Numbered from the stretch's first letter, positions 17,024 to 26,007 are shown. The stretch: 48,523 nucleotides of DNA from Flavobacteriaceae bacterium UBA980 (GCA_002292265.1 DBBQ01000037.1:1-48523); one strand, 5' to 3'. Program-made: numbers and translations. Notes: generated by a model from the sequence alone, not told the origin.

Positions 17024-17054
17024 TTGCGCCCCGATGTGAGGAACCGTACCTTTG
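17024..17054 (+). promoter_or_regulatory. trpS promoter
   Basis: TTG at 17024-17026, 20-nt spacer and TACCTTTG at 17047-17054, 14 bp before the trpS ATG. Both boxes match the Bacteroidota consensus. Confidence 0.75.
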
Positions 17055-17068
17055 TTAAAAATTTCGAA

Positions 17069-18037
17069 ATGGCACGGATTTTAACTGGTGTACAGTCCAC
17101 GGGTACCCCTCATTTAGGGAATCTCCTTGGCGCAGTACTTCCGGCAATTGAAATGGCCAAAGCGACCTCAGACGACTCGTTTTTGTTTATTGCTGACTTG
17201 CATTCGCTCACCCAAATCAAAAACGGGGAAACCCTTCGGGATAACACCTTTTCTACAGCGGCGACTTGGTTGGCTTGTGGTTTGGATATTGAAAAGACAC
17301 ATTTTTACAGACAAAGTGATGTAATTGAGGTGACGGAACTCGCCTGGTATCTCAATTGTTTTTTTCCCTACCAACGCCTGACCTTGGCACACTCCTTTAA
17401 AGATAAATCGGAAGATTTAGCCGATGTCAATACGGGCTTGTTTACCTATCCCATGTTAATGGCTGCCGACATCCTTTTGTACGATGCAGAACTTGTTCCG
17501 GTAGGAAAAGACCAATTGCAGCATTTGGAAATTACACGAGATGTCGCTTCGCGTTTTAACCACCAAATGGGCGAAACCTTTGTGGTTCCCAAAGCGAAAA
17601 TCCAAGAACTTACGCAACACATCCCGGGTACCGACGGCCAAAAAATGAGTAAGTCGAAAAACAATACTATTAACATCTTTCTACCTGAAAAAAAACTGAG
17701 AAAACAGATCATGGGCATCCAAACCGACAGCACAGCGCTAGAAGATCCTAAAGATCCCGATACATGTACAGTCTTTACCCTTTATTCCCTTTTAGCCCCC
17801 GCTTCTTCCATTCAGGAGTTGCGTGCGCGCTATCAAGCAGGTGGAATGGGATACGGGCATGCAAAACAATTACTTTTTGACCTCATCCTAGACCGCTTTT
17901 CCGAGGAACGCGAAAAATACGACTACTTCCACCAGCATCCTGAAGAGGTTTATATTGCCCTAGCGAAAGGTGCCGAGAAAGCACGTAAAGTAGCCCAGGA
18001 GGTACTACTGAGAGTTCGTGACAAAGTAGGTTACTAG
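17069..18037 (+). CDS. trpS: Tryptophanyl-tRNA synthetase
   Basis: A class I aminoacyl-tRNA synthetase of 322 residues, normal size. The HIGH-like motif is TGTPHLGN (11-18) and KMSKS is at 192-196. The Trp-binding and dimer region LMAADILLYDAELVPVGKDQLQH is conserved. It charges tRNA-Trp. I use the ATG at 17069 because an upstream GTG start would place the -7 promoter box inside the gene. Its stop overlaps that of the dprA remnant (shared CTAG). Confidence 0.97.
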   Translation: MARILTGVQSTGTPHLGNLLGAVLPAIEMAKATSDDSFLFIADLHSLTQIKNGETLRDNTFSTAATWLACGLDIEKTHFYRQSDVIEVTELAWYLNCFFPYQRLTLAHSFKDKSEDLADVNTGLFTYPMLMAADILLYDAELVPVGKDQLQHLEITRDVASRFNHQMGETFVVPKAKIQELTQHIPGTDGQKMSKSKNNTINIFLPEKKLRKQIMGIQTDSTALEDPKDPDTCTVFTLYSLLAPASSIQELRARYQAGGMGYGHAKQLLFDLILDRFSEEREKYDYFHQHPEEVYIALAKGAEKARKVAQEVLLRVRDKVGY

Positions 18038-19132
18038 ATCAGCTCGTAGTACTTTCCAGGCAGTGCCCGAACCACGCCTTTCATCTCCAATTCCATAAGC
18101 ATCGCTGCGGTCTTACTGATTTTTTGTCCCACTTCTAAAGCCAATGCATCCAAATGTGTTTTACTCCGCTGCTGCAACCCTTCGACCACTTTCTTTTCTT
18201 CCTGACTCAGCTGTGTAAAAAGAGTTTTTTGTACACTTTTTGGACGGGAGTCTTTTTCCCACCCCAAATCAGTGACCAATTCTTGGGGATCAGAGAGCAA
18301 TTGCGCTTTTTGTTGGACGATCAATTGATGAGATCCCTGACTTTTATGATCGGAATAACGGCCCGGAACAGCAAAGAGTTCCCGCCCGTATTGATGGGCA
18401 AGGTTCGCCGTATTCATACTTCCCCCCTGCACTCCTGACTCGATCACTACCGTGGCATGAGCCATGCCCGCAATCAAGCGGTTTCTCGTTGGAAAATTGA
18501 CCCGGTGAAATTCGGTCTCTGGTAAAAAAATCGGTGAGTAGTGCACCCTTAGTTACTAGTTTTTTAGCAGTATTACTGTGTTCTTTCGGATAAATAAAAT
18601 CCAAGCCGTGTGCCAAACAGGATAAGGTTTCTAAGTCCTCCTTTAGTGCTGCACGATGCGCAATAATGTCAATTCCTCGTGCTAGGCCGGAGCAGATAAT
18701 CGGATTGTACGGACGCAAACAACGGATGAGCTCTTCACAAAAAGCTTTCCCATAGGGGGTGTTTTGTCTAGTTGCTACGACACTGATGATTTTGCGGTCT
18801 TTAAATTTAGTGGTGCCTTGATTAAATAGCAGTATCGGTGCATCGGAACAATAAGAAAAAGGTAGTGGATAGTCTTCCGTACCAAATTTTTAATATTCAA
18901 CTTGGTACTTCTCTAAAAATTTTCTTTGCTGTTTTGCTTTGGGATACGCTTTTTCCCAGGTTGTAAGTCCTTTACAGGCATATTCGCCAAGCCCAGTAAC
19001 GGTTTGCCACTCCTTAGCACTGGCTTTAAAAATAGCAATCGTACTTCCAAAATGCATTAGAAGTTTTTGGCTGCGCTGCTAGCCAATCCCTGAAAGGTGT
19101 TGCAAAACAAGGCAAGCTTCGAGTTCTGTCAT
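18034..19132 (-). pseudogene. dprA: DNA-processing protein DprA, decayed by two in-frame stops and a frameshift
   Basis: The span reads as one full-length DprA (about 366 codons) with three lesions. From the ATG at 19132 the frame encodes MTELEACLVLQHLSGIG, then TAG at 19081-19079 (codon 18), continues with a helix-hairpin-helix-like segment, then TAA at 18892-18890 (codon 81). It proceeds without break through SVVATRQNTPYGKAF and IICSGLARGID (Rossmann motifs), and shifts frame at a run of seven A (18524-18530). The other frame resumes at LPETEFHRVNFPTRNRLIAG and runs to ALPGKYYELI at 18034. DprA protects incoming ssDNA and loads RecA in natural transformation. The gene cannot make a full protein unless the lesions are sequencing errors. 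Confidence 0.9.
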
Positions 19133-19205
19133 GGCATTGGGGGTCTATTTTACGAAGATACTAAACCTTCATTCTGTGCGTTTTAAAAAAGTGGCATTAT
19201 TTTAC

Positions 19206-19213
19206 TATTTTTG
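19206..19213 (+). promoter_or_regulatory. Candidate -7 box (TATTTTTG) for the HU/SPOR gene
   Basis: TATTTTTG fits TAnnTTTG and ends 5 bp before the start codon, so a transcript from it would be leaderless or nearly so. There is a TTT about 21 nt upstream. Confidence 0.4.
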
Positions 19214-19218
19214 ATTCG

Positions 19219-20184
19219 ATGCAGTTAACTCGTTTTATACAAGAATTACTCTACCAATACGAATGTGTAACTATTCCACATTTCGGAGCCTTTTTGACGC
19301 GCTCTTTTAATGCGCAGGTAGACCCAAGAGGCTTCTTCTATCCACCTCGAAAAGAGGTTAATTTCAATCAACTTTTAACTGCAAACGACGGATTGTTAGC
19401 CCATTATATCGCTAGAAAAGAAAATATTACTTACGAAAATGCCTTGCGAACAATCGAAAAAGAAGTTAGTAGTTGGAAAAAAAAGTTGCAAACTCAAACC
19501 TTGCGTTTTCCTGGTGTAGGAGAAATTCAATTGAACCAAGAACGAAAAATACAATTTACCCCCTGGGAGAGAATCAACTTTGATCTAAACTCCTTTGGTT
19601 TACACTATTTTGAACGTGAACCGATCCAGGAATCTGTTAATCACATAAAAACCCATTACGATATGGAAGACACAAATAAAGACGAACTAATGTTTACTCC
19701 CGAACAAGAGGAGGCTTCAAAAAAATCTCCAGTTCTGCGCTATGCAGCTATTGGTATAATTGGGATCGCTCTCTTGGGCGCTTCCTACTATTTTAGCGAC
19801 CGTTATGTTACAGAACAGCGTATTGTTGCTCAAGAAAAGGCTCAAAATGAGATCGAAAAGAATGTCCAAGACGCTACTTTTGATCTGGGAAGCCTCTCTT
19901 CTATTGATGTCGCTGTTGCCGCAAACCCTTTAGACGAAGAAGTGGTATTGGACCAAGTCTATTTCAGTGTAATTGCAGGCTCTTTTCGTTCTGAAGAAAA
20001 CGCAGAAAAAAAGGTTGTTGACCTTAAAGCCGAAGGTTACCCTGCCGCACATGCTCAAATAAATCCAGAAGGTCTTTATCGCGTTGCATATGGACGATAT
20101 ACCTCTAAAAAAGAGGCAATTAACATGCTTTATTTTCTAAAGTATACCTTAGAGGAAGAAGCCTGGTATTTGGAAGAACGCTAG
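19219..20184 (+). CDS. HU-like (CCDC81-type) and SPOR-domain membrane protein
   Basis: A 321-residue protein built of three parts. Residues ~1-130 match the tandem prokaryotic HU/CCDC81-like domains (ITRFIQEL-type start MQLTRFIQELLYQY, then CVTIPHFGAFL and VSSWKKKLQTQTLRFPGVGEIQL). Residues 173-191 are a transmembrane helix. Residues ~246-320 are a SPOR domain (YFSVIAGSFRSEENAEKKVVDLKAEGYP) that binds denuded peptidoglycan at the division site. The HU-like part would sit in the cytoplasm and the SPOR part in the periplasm, suggesting a link between nucleoid or cytoplasmic partners and septal wall. The function is unproven. It faces the envC gene, stops one base apart. Confidence 0.88.
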   Translation: MQLTRFIQELLYQYECVTIPHFGAFLTRSFNAQVDPRGFFYPPRKEVNFNQLLTANDGLLAHYIARKENITYENALRTIEKEVSSWKKKLQTQTLRFPGVGEIQLNQERKIQFTPWERINFDLNSFGLHYFEREPIQESVNHIKTHYDMEDTNKDELMFTPEQEEASKKSPVLRYAAIGIIGIALLGASYYFSDRYVTEQRIVAQEKAQNEIEKNVQDATFDLGSLSSIDVAVAANPLDEEVVLDQVYFSVIAGSFRSEENAEKKVVDLKAEGYPAAHAQINPEGLYRVAYGRYTSKKEAINMLYFLKYTLEEEAWYLEER

Positions 20185-20185
20185 A

Positions 20186-21403
20186 CTACATCTGATACAC
20201 CCAGTCCTTGGGATTCAATGCTTTTACATTGTTAAATATCCCAAATTGTAATTGGGTTTCCCCTGTTTGCTGGTTTGTGAAGACTTCCCCGATGGGTTGT
20301 TTTGCAGCTACCTTTTCACCTTTTTTGACATAAAGCTTTGCCAAATTGGTGTAAAGTGTGATAAAGTTACCATGGCGAATGAGCACCGAAGGGTTGCTCC
20401 CTTTAATTACGATTACCGACATCACCTCCCCTTCAAAAACCGCACGGACTTGAGCTGAGGCTTCTGTCGCCAAGACCACCCCATTACTTTGAATTGTTGT
20501 CGTTTTTACTACAGGATGCTGCTGTCGTCCAAAGCCTTGAATCACCACTCCTTTTTCTAAAGGCCAAGGTAAACGCCCTTTGTTTGCCTGGAAATTTGCC
20601 GCGATTAACTTGGCTTCAGGGGTAAGTTGGAAGGTTTTGTTTCCTTTTTTCCCCACAGCTTTATTCGATGCGGCAATGGCCTCGCGTATCAGCCGATTGA
20701 TTTCACGGTCTATAGCTTTGCGCTGTTTTTGCTTTTTGGCAATCTGTGCAGCAAGAGAACGTTCTTTGCGTTTTAAAGTTTTGATCAGGTTCTGCTGTTG
20801 TTTGCGTTCTTTTTCTAACTCCTCTTGTACCGCTCTGTTTTCTTCTACCAAGGCTAGCTTTGTTGCTTTTTCCTGAGTTAAGGTTTTGTTGAGTTCCTGC
20901 AGGAGTGTTGTCTTTTCTGCAATAGCAATTCCTTGCTTTCTTCGATAACGAGCATACTGTTTTAAGTATTGAATGCGCTTGTAGGCTTGCAAAAAGTTTT
21001 CAGAGGAAAACAGAAACATCAGACGGTTCTGCAGCGATTTACTGGCATACGACTTTTGAATCATTTTTGCATATTCGGCTTTAAGTGATTCCAGTTCTTT
21101 TCTTTGATCAGCTATCGTTCTTTCGTTCAGTCTGATTCTCCGCGTCAACAAGTTTGCCTGTTGATTAGTCACCTTAATCAATTTGGATCGAACATTGAGC
21201 TTTACTTGTAAGTCTTCTGCCTCAGAAAGAGCATTTTTGCGCGTCTTGGTATTGGAGAAAAGCAGGCTGTTGATTTGCTTAATTTCGTTCTTTAATTGGA
21301 GCCGTTGGGCCTCCAATTGTTTTTGTTGTTTTGAGCTTTGTTGTGCAAAACCAGTCCCCAATCCAATCCAAAATAAGAGGAGAAAAAAAGCACTTCTTCT
21401 CAT
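20186..21403 (-). CDS. envC: EnvC-like murein hydrolase activator (degenerate LytM/M23)
   Basis: A 405-residue protein with signal peptide (ending GFAQQ), a long coiled coil (about 20-250, many QQ and KEL repeats) and a C-terminal LytM domain (~275-405). In the LytM domain the usual catalytic residues are gone: YTNL stands where active enzymes have Y-x-HL, and TQLQFGI stands for the HLHFE motif. That is the EnvC pattern: it activates cell-wall amidases at the septum instead of cutting itself. It is the last gene of the dut - nucleotidyltransferase - DUF4292 - EnvC run, separated from DUF4292 by a few bases. Confidence 0.9.
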   Translation of the reverse strand: MRRSAFFLLLFWIGLGTGFAQQSSKQQKQLEAQRLQLKNEIKQINSLLFSNTKTRKNALSEAEDLQVKLNVRSKLIKVTNQQANLLTRRIRLNERTIADQRKELESLKAEYAKMIQKSYASKSLQNRLMFLFSSENFLQAYKRIQYLKQYARYRRKQGIAIAEKTTLLQELNKTLTQEKATKLALVEENRAVQEELEKERKQQQNLIKTLKRKERSLAAQIAKKQKQRKAIDREINRLIREAIAASNKAVGKKGNKTFQLTPEAKLIAANFQANKGRLPWPLEKGVVIQGFGRQQHPVVKTTTIQSNGVVLATEASAQVRAVFEGEVMSVIVIKGSNPSVLIRHGNFITLYTNLAKLYVKKGEKVAAKQPIGEVFTNQQTGETQLQFGIFNNVKALNPKDWVYQM

Positions 21404-22186
21404 TTAAAATTCAATTTTTGAATAGCCTTGGGGGATTTCAAAAGGAAAACTCAACTGATCGGTAAGGTCCGTTCGTGTAAATTCCAGTTCCAACCGCTGT
21501 GACTGAGTGCCATCAAAAAGGGTGATCTCAATTAGATTGGGTAATGATTTTCCCTCTGCTCTGAGGTGACGTAAGTATTTTATTGTCAGGTTATACCCGC
21601 TTCCAGGAATCATAAAGCGCTGTTCTTTGAGAAGAAAAGTTACAGGATCAAAAAATAAGGTGGGTTTTAAACCTGTTCGTTTTCCTTGTGGAATTAAAAT
21701 GTAATATTGGGGGTTTGAAATTTGTTTCCATCTTCCTTCACTAGGATCTAGAAAAGGTTTCCCTAAAAAAAGATTTTCGATGTCAGTATAGCCAAAAGAG
21801 GTGTTAAATGGCGCATTTATTAAATCAAAATTTCCTTGGAAATACGTTTTTTGAAATTTCTCATAAAAGGAAACCTCGTTCGGGGTGATCAATAGTTTAG
21901 CAATGGGAATAAGCATGGTCGCGCTGAGCCACAATTTCTTTTTGCTCTCCATACGGTATTGTACGATGACTTGCTGCTCGCGTTTTCCATTGTCGTAAGT
22001 TGCTTTAACCCGAGAGCGTACTTTGTTGACCTTTGGATAAGTGCTTCGGATTTTTGAAGCCAAAGATTCCAAGTTTACATTTTTTACCGGTGTTTTGGTG
22101 GGAAGCACGGCAACGGTTTTACAGCCAGTCAATACTATAACTGTCGTTAGGAAGAGTAAAATTATTTTAAAATATGTTTTCATCAT
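21404..22186 (-). CDS. DUF4292 lipoprotein
   Basis: A 260-residue lipoprotein; lipobox LTGC with lipidated Cys22. The mature part has the DUF4292 features: a VKATYDNGKREQQVIVQYRMESKKKLWLSATMLIPIAKLLITP stretch and then VSFYEKFQKTYFQG. The fold is probably LolA/LolB-like, so it may take part in outer-membrane lipoprotein or lipid handling, but this is inferred. Its ATG overlaps the stop of the nucleotidyltransferase gene (4 bp), and it is directly followed by envC. In many flavobacteria a TPR gene lies between the nucleotidyltransferase and this gene; here it is absent. Confidence 0.85.
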   Translation of the reverse strand: MMKTYFKIILLFLTTVIVLTGCKTVAVLPTKTPVKNVNLESLASKIRSTYPKVNKVRSRVKATYDNGKREQQVIVQYRMESKKKLWLSATMLIPIAKLLITPNEVSFYEKFQKTYFQGNFDLINAPFNTSFGYTDIENLFLGKPFLDPSEGRWKQISNPQYYILIPQGKRTGLKPTLFFDPVTFLLKEQRFMIPGSGYNLTIKYLRHLRAEGKSLPNLIEITLFDGTQSQRLELEFTRTDLTDQLSFPFEIPQGYSKIEF

Positions 22187-23199
22187 TCAAGCTGTGAATA
22201 ATCGCCTAGACTTACAAAGGTAGGGTTTCCTTTATAACGTACTTGATTTCCAATAATTGCTTTTTGTAAAGTCAGATTTTCCAAATTACTATCGCTTTGG
22301 ATCAAGCAATTTTGAAGTTGACAGTTGTGAATTTGGGTTCCAGCACCGATGGAAACCCCAGGTCCTATGGTACTGTCGCTGATTTTTACATTTTCTGCTA
22401 TAAAACAAGGCGGAACAATGGTGCTGTTTGTGATCTCTGCAGAAGGGTCTTGTAATTCCTCCCCCTCTTTTTGTTTGATTTCCAACATCTCTGTGTTGGT
22501 TTGGAGCGTCACCTCTGGATTTCCACAATCCATCCAAGTGTCCACAGCTCCTGGTTTAAAAATCGCTCCTTGCTCCATCATCGCTAAAATCCCGTGATTA
22601 ATTTGATATTCTTCTCCAGCCTGAAGGTCTTGCGCTACTACTTTTTTAAGTGCTTGTTTCAAAAATTGAATTTCCTTGAAATAGTAAATCCCAACCACCG
22701 CTAAATCAGAAACAAAATCGGTTGGTTTTTCTACCAAACCCACAATCTGGTTTTCTGCATTGAGTGCTACCACCCCAAAAGCTTCAGGGGCAATAACTTT
22801 TTTTACCCAAATCACAGCATCAGCATCTGGGTCTAAAGTTAGTTTTGCACGGATCAGCGTGTCGGCATAAGCCACAACCGTAGGTCCTTCTAATAAAGGT
22901 TCCGCACACATAATGGCATGGCCCGTTCCCAAGGGTTGGTCCTGTCTAAAAATATGGGGTTTTGCACCGAGTTCTTCGGCGAGTTGCTGTAAAGAAGTTA
23001 CAACCTCCTCTCCAAAAAAAGCTGGATCTCCGATGACAAAACTAATATCTGTGATAGGCTCTTCTACCACTTTGGCAATTTCATGCACCAACTGATGTAC
23101 AATAGGCGCTCCGGCAACGCAAATCAGCGGTTTAGGAGTTGTCAAACTGTGGGGCCTTAAACGAGAACCTCTCCCCGCCATGGGTACAATGATTTTCAT
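22183..23199 (-). CDS. Sugar-phosphate nucleotidyltransferase
   Basis: A 338-residue two-domain enzyme. The N-terminal Rossmann-like domain opens with MKIIVPMAGRGSRLRPHSLTTPKPLI, the nucleotide-triphosphate binding signature with the catalytic Lys. The C-terminal ~80 residues show hexapeptide repeats (VPPCFIAENVKISDSTIGPGVSIGAGTQIHNCQL) of a left-handed beta-helix. It makes an activated NDP-sugar from a sugar 1-phosphate, with UTP or dTTP; the substrate cannot be told apart here. It sits 3 bp after dut and overlaps DUF4292 by 4 bp. Confidence 0.88.
   Translation of the reverse strand: MKIIVPMAGRGSRLRPHSLTTPKPLICVAGAPIVHQLVHEIAKVVEEPITDISFVIGDPAFFGEEVVTSLQQLAEELGAKPHIFRQDQPLGTGHAIMCAEPLLEGPTVVAYADTLIRAKLTLDPDADAVIWVKKVIAPEAFGVVALNAENQIVGLVEKPTDFVSDLAVVGIYYFKEIQFLKQALKKVVAQDLQAGEEYQINHGILAMMEQGAIFKPGAVDTWMDCGNPEVTLQTNTEMLEIKQKEGEELQDPSAEITNSTIVPPCFIAENVKISDSTIGPGVSIGAGTQIHNCQLQNCLIQSDSNLENLTLQKAIIGNQVRYKGNPTFVSLGDYSQLE
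22215..22222 (-). promoter_or_regulatory. Candidate internal -7 box (TACCTTTG) for DUF4292/envC
   Basis: A minus-strand TACCTTTG lies inside the last codons of the nucleotidyltransferase gene, 28 bp before the DUF4292 start. There is no matching -33 box, so this is tentative. It could give the DUF4292-envC pair separate transcription. Confidence 0.35.
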
Positions 23200-23202
23200 G
23201 CC

Positions 23203-23640
23203 TTATTTTTTTCCGGTACTACCAAACCCTCCCGAGCCGCGTTCTGTAGATGAAAGTTCTTCTGTTACCTTCCAGTGTATTTGTTCGTACTTGGCGACCA
23301 CCAGTTGAGCAATCCGTTCTCCTGGATGAATAGTAAACGCTTCGTTGGAAAGGTTGACCAAAATAACCCCTACCTCCCCACGATAATCTGCATCGATGGT
23401 GCCAGGTGCATTTAAAACCGAAATGCCGTGCTTGGCAGCCAGTCCACTCCGAGGACGGACTTGGGCTTCAAAACCTTCAGGCAAGGCTATTTTTAAACCT
23501 GTACCAATAATTTTTCGTTCTAAGGGGTGTAACTCTAGAGGGGCCTCCAAAACAGCTCTTAAGTCAACTCCAGCGGAAGCACTTGTTGCATAAGAAGGGA
23601 GGTCGTAAGGGCTTTCATTCTGTACAAAAACTTTAATCAT
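23203..23640 (-). CDS. dut: dUTP diphosphatase
   Basis: A trimeric dUTPase of 145 residues. The five family motifs are present: SAGVDLRA (motif 1), [12 protein letters not shown] (2), [17 protein letters not shown] (3, Asp and Tyr for uracil and sugar recognition), RIAQLVV (4) and [10 protein letters not shown] (5, glycine-rich tail closing the active site). It hydrolyses dUTP to dUMP and keeps uracil out of DNA. It heads the dut - nucleotidyltransferase - DUF4292 - envC run. Confidence 0.96.
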   Translation of the reverse strand: MIKVFVQNESPYDLPSYATSASAGVDLRAVLEAPLELHPLERKIIGTGLKIALPEGFEAQVRPRSGLAAKHGISVLNAPGTIDADYRGEVGVILVNLSNEAFTIHPGERIAQLVVAKYEQIHWKVTEELSSTERGSGGFGSTGKK

Positions 23641-23725
23641 TTTAGATAATTTGTAAGAATTACAATTTACAAAATCAGCCTTCTTAATTTGGTGAATTAA
23701 AAAGTTTCTTTCCCCTTTTTGTTAA

Positions 23726-24088
23726 CTAATCTTCGTCTTTAGGAAACCGTTTTTTAAGTTCTTTTTCAGTCTCCAAAAGCATCGGAATGGGTGCTAAAAC
23801 TACTAACGCAATCGCAAGCCAAGTCCCAATCATTCTGTCAATCTCTACTACACTCACCAACAAACCCAAAACAACTATATAAAGGCCTAAACGTTGCATT
23901 TTTTTAGCTGCGTAGGTTTGAGCAAATTTCCAAACCGTTAGGTTGCGCATGGATCTTTTGGTTCGATACCCATAAAAGTGATTGATCCGTTTTGGCGGAT
24001 AGTAGTAGTGAATGAGTCCCGCTATAAAAAAAAGGAATCCGGTTAGGACAAGGATCAACGAAAGTGGACTGAGTCGCAGTAATTCCAT
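23726..24088 (-). CDS. SdpI-family membrane protein
   Basis: A 120-residue membrane protein with three hydrophobic segments and the motif PPKRINHFYGYRTKRSMRNLTVWKFAQTYAAKK, the hallmark of the C-terminal SdpI domain. SdpI in Bacillus gives immunity to a killing factor; small SdpI-domain proteins elsewhere are of unknown role. It lies 14 bp after the end of the broken PPOX gene on the same strand. Confidence 0.82.
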   Translation of the reverse strand: MELLRLSPLSLILVLTGFLFFIAGLIHYYYPPKRINHFYGYRTKRSMRNLTVWKFAQTYAAKKMQRLGLYIVVLGLLVSVVEIDRMIGTWLAIALVVLAPIPMLLETEKELKKRFPKDED

Positions 24089-24102
24089 TTTTAAAAATAA
24101 TA

Positions 24103-24567
24103 CTATTCTTTTTGCTCTACAAACAAAGCTCGGTACCCCATTTTAGCGGCTTCAAGTTGATTTTGCTCCGTGGTCTCTTTGATAAATAAGTAAGAAGGAG
24201 CCATGATTTCTTTAACGGTTTCAATTTGAATTTGAATGATGTGTAGCACCTTAAATTTTCCTTGAATCAACGTTTTAAAAAGTGTTTCCTTTTGCTCAAA
24301 CTTTTTGTTCTTTGGATCAATTACCACGGATTTGCCTTTGCATTGCAGCCCTTTTTTTGTCCAAATATTTACGCCGCTTTAACAGACTTGTGGGTTGGCT
24401 TGTATGTTTTTTACACTTTGCGGAGAGGCAATATTGGCAATGAGGAGTTGTTTTTCTCGTTCAAAAATAAAAAGTTCTTTGGGGGAGACATTTGGTACTC
24501 CTTTTTCTGAGACCGTGGCTAACCAACACAAGACAAATTGATCGAAGTAATGTTGAGGTTTCAGCAT
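24103..24567 (-). pseudogene. Pyridoxamine 5'-phosphate oxidase-family (FMN-binding split barrel) gene with an in-frame stop
   Basis: A single reading frame from the ATG at 24567 to 24103 (155 codons including the final stop) is interrupted by one TAA at 24381-24379. The first part (LCWLATVSEKGVPNVSPKELFIFE, then LLIANIASPQSVKNIQANPQVC) is a typical FMN-binding split-barrel start. The second part (SGVNIWTKKGLQCKGKSVVI and onward to GYRALFVEQKE) is the matching C-terminal half in the same frame. The usual residues after NPxVC would be hydrophobic, so the TAA replaces a sense codon. The gene is probably inactive, or the stop is a sequencing error. Confidence 0.75.
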
Positions 24568-24879
24568 TGATTTGGGATAAAACGTTGGGCTTGAACCTGG
24601 GGGAAATTACATTAGTTTTCTGAAGAATTAAAATTTCAGATCTATAATTTTATTTTCCTACTCATCCTCCACTAAGGCATTATTTTTTTCCGTTTCTTTT
24701 TTTACAGACTAAAAGATCCTATTCCTTTTTATTGTTTCAAATACTACTAATTTTCTTGTAAGAAAATTCCTAAGCGTTCCGTTAATTTTTACCTATTTTT
24801 AAGTCAAGCATTAAAATAAGAAATGTGAATTCCTTCAACCTTAAAGGCTGATGTGTTTCTTTTAAAACTCTGATATCAC
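24568..24879. other. Intergenic region between the PPOX remnant and glycerate kinase
   Basis: 312 bp of AT-rich sequence separating divergent genes. I found no open frame, hairpin-terminator or TAnnTTTG box. It may hold promoters for both flanking genes that do not fit the simple consensus. Confidence 0.4.
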
Positions 24880-26007
24880 ATGCGAATTCTAATTGTTCCC
24901 GATTCTTTTAAAGAAAGCTTGAGTGCTACAGAGGTGTCGTTTTCTATTAAAGAAGGAGTCGTATCGATACTTCCTGAGGCTAAAGTTGAAGAGCTCCCTT
25001 TTTCGGATGGGGGTGAAGGTGCCTTAGAGGTCTTGAATAAACACACCGAGGGGATCTTGGTCACTTGCCCAACTGAAAATGCCTTAGGGGAAGCTATAGA
25101 GGCATCCTATTTTTTGTTCGGAAAAAAGAAAAAAGCCTGGATTGAACTCTCTCAAGCTTCTGGATTAGCCCAAATTCCCCCAAACAAACGCAATGTTTTA
25201 AAAGCGACCACCTATGGAACCGGACTATTAATCAAAGATGCGCTTACCAAAGGTTGTACAGAAATTATCCTGGGTGTTGGAGGGAGTGCAACCAATGACG
25301 GTGGAGCGGGAATTTATGAAGCTTTGGGGGGCTATTTCTTGGACGAGAAAGACAGGCCAATTGAACGCGGAGGAGCAGCACTGTGTTCACTAAAGTCCCT
25401 CATCCCACCTCAAATTTCTGAAAAAATTAACTGGAAGGTTGCCTGTGATGTCAATAACCCCCTATTGGGAAATACGGGTGCCGCCACAGTTTATGCCCCA
25501 CAAAAAGGTGCAACTAAAGAAGACGTTAAACTTTTGGAAGAGAGTATGAGTCAGCTTGCGAAAGTACTCAAACAGCATTTCAACCGATCCTTAACCACCC
25601 TGAAAGGGGGAGGCGCTGCAGGTGGAACCGCCGCGGGGATGTTCGGATTTTTTAATGCCAATTTACTTTCTGGATTTTCACTTTTATCTGAACAGATCAG
25701 TCTTGAAAATAAAATTAAATCTGCAGATTTGGTTATCACCGCTGAAGGGAAAATAGACGCGCAATCAACTCAAGGGAAACTCACAGGCAGTGTGGCTCAG
25801 CTTTGTAAAAAATATGAGATTCCTCTCATTGGTTTGGGAGGGACTGTGGAACAACCCTATGAGATCTTATACGCCTCAGGGTTTACAGGGGTTTTTGCGA
25901 TTCAAAACGGCCCTCGGTCAGTAGAAAATTCTATGGAAAACGCAGCTTCACTTCTCACCGATGCCACAAGTCGGGTCCTCCAGTTTTATACCCAGAGTAA
26001 AAAATGA
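24880..26007 (+). CDS. Glycerate kinase
   Basis: A 375-residue protein of the glycerate 2-kinase (GlxK/GarK) type. It starts MRILIVPDSFKESLSA, followed by ELPFSDGGEGALEVL, the glycine-rich LGVGGSATNDGGAGIYEALGG near 135, VACDVNNPLLGNTGAATVYAPQKGA, and GGGAAGGTAAG near 243. It phosphorylates D-glycerate with ATP in the glyoxylate/serine salvage route. No related genes adjoin it. Confidence 0.95.
   Translation: MRILIVPDSFKESLSATEVSFSIKEGVVSILPEAKVEELPFSDGGEGALEVLNKHTEGILVTCPTENALGEAIEASYFLFGKKKKAWIELSQASGLAQIPPNKRNVLKATTYGTGLLIKDALTKGCTEIILGVGGSATNDGGAGIYEALGGYFLDEKDRPIERGGAALCSLKSLIPPQISEKINWKVACDVNNPLLGNTGAATVYAPQKGATKEDVKLLEESMSQLAKVLKQHFNRSLTTLKGGGAAGGTAAGMFGFFNANLLSGFSLLSEQISLENKIKSADLVITAEGKIDAQSTQGKLTGSVAQLCKKYEIPLIGLGGTVEQPYEILYASGFTGVFAIQNGPRSVENSMENAASLLTDATSRVLQFYTQSKK

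Noticed and set aside
18034..19132. Programmed frameshift or stop-codon readthrough in dprA
   Set aside because: Two different stop codons plus a homopolymer shift would all need recoding, with no structure pointing to it; decay is simpler.
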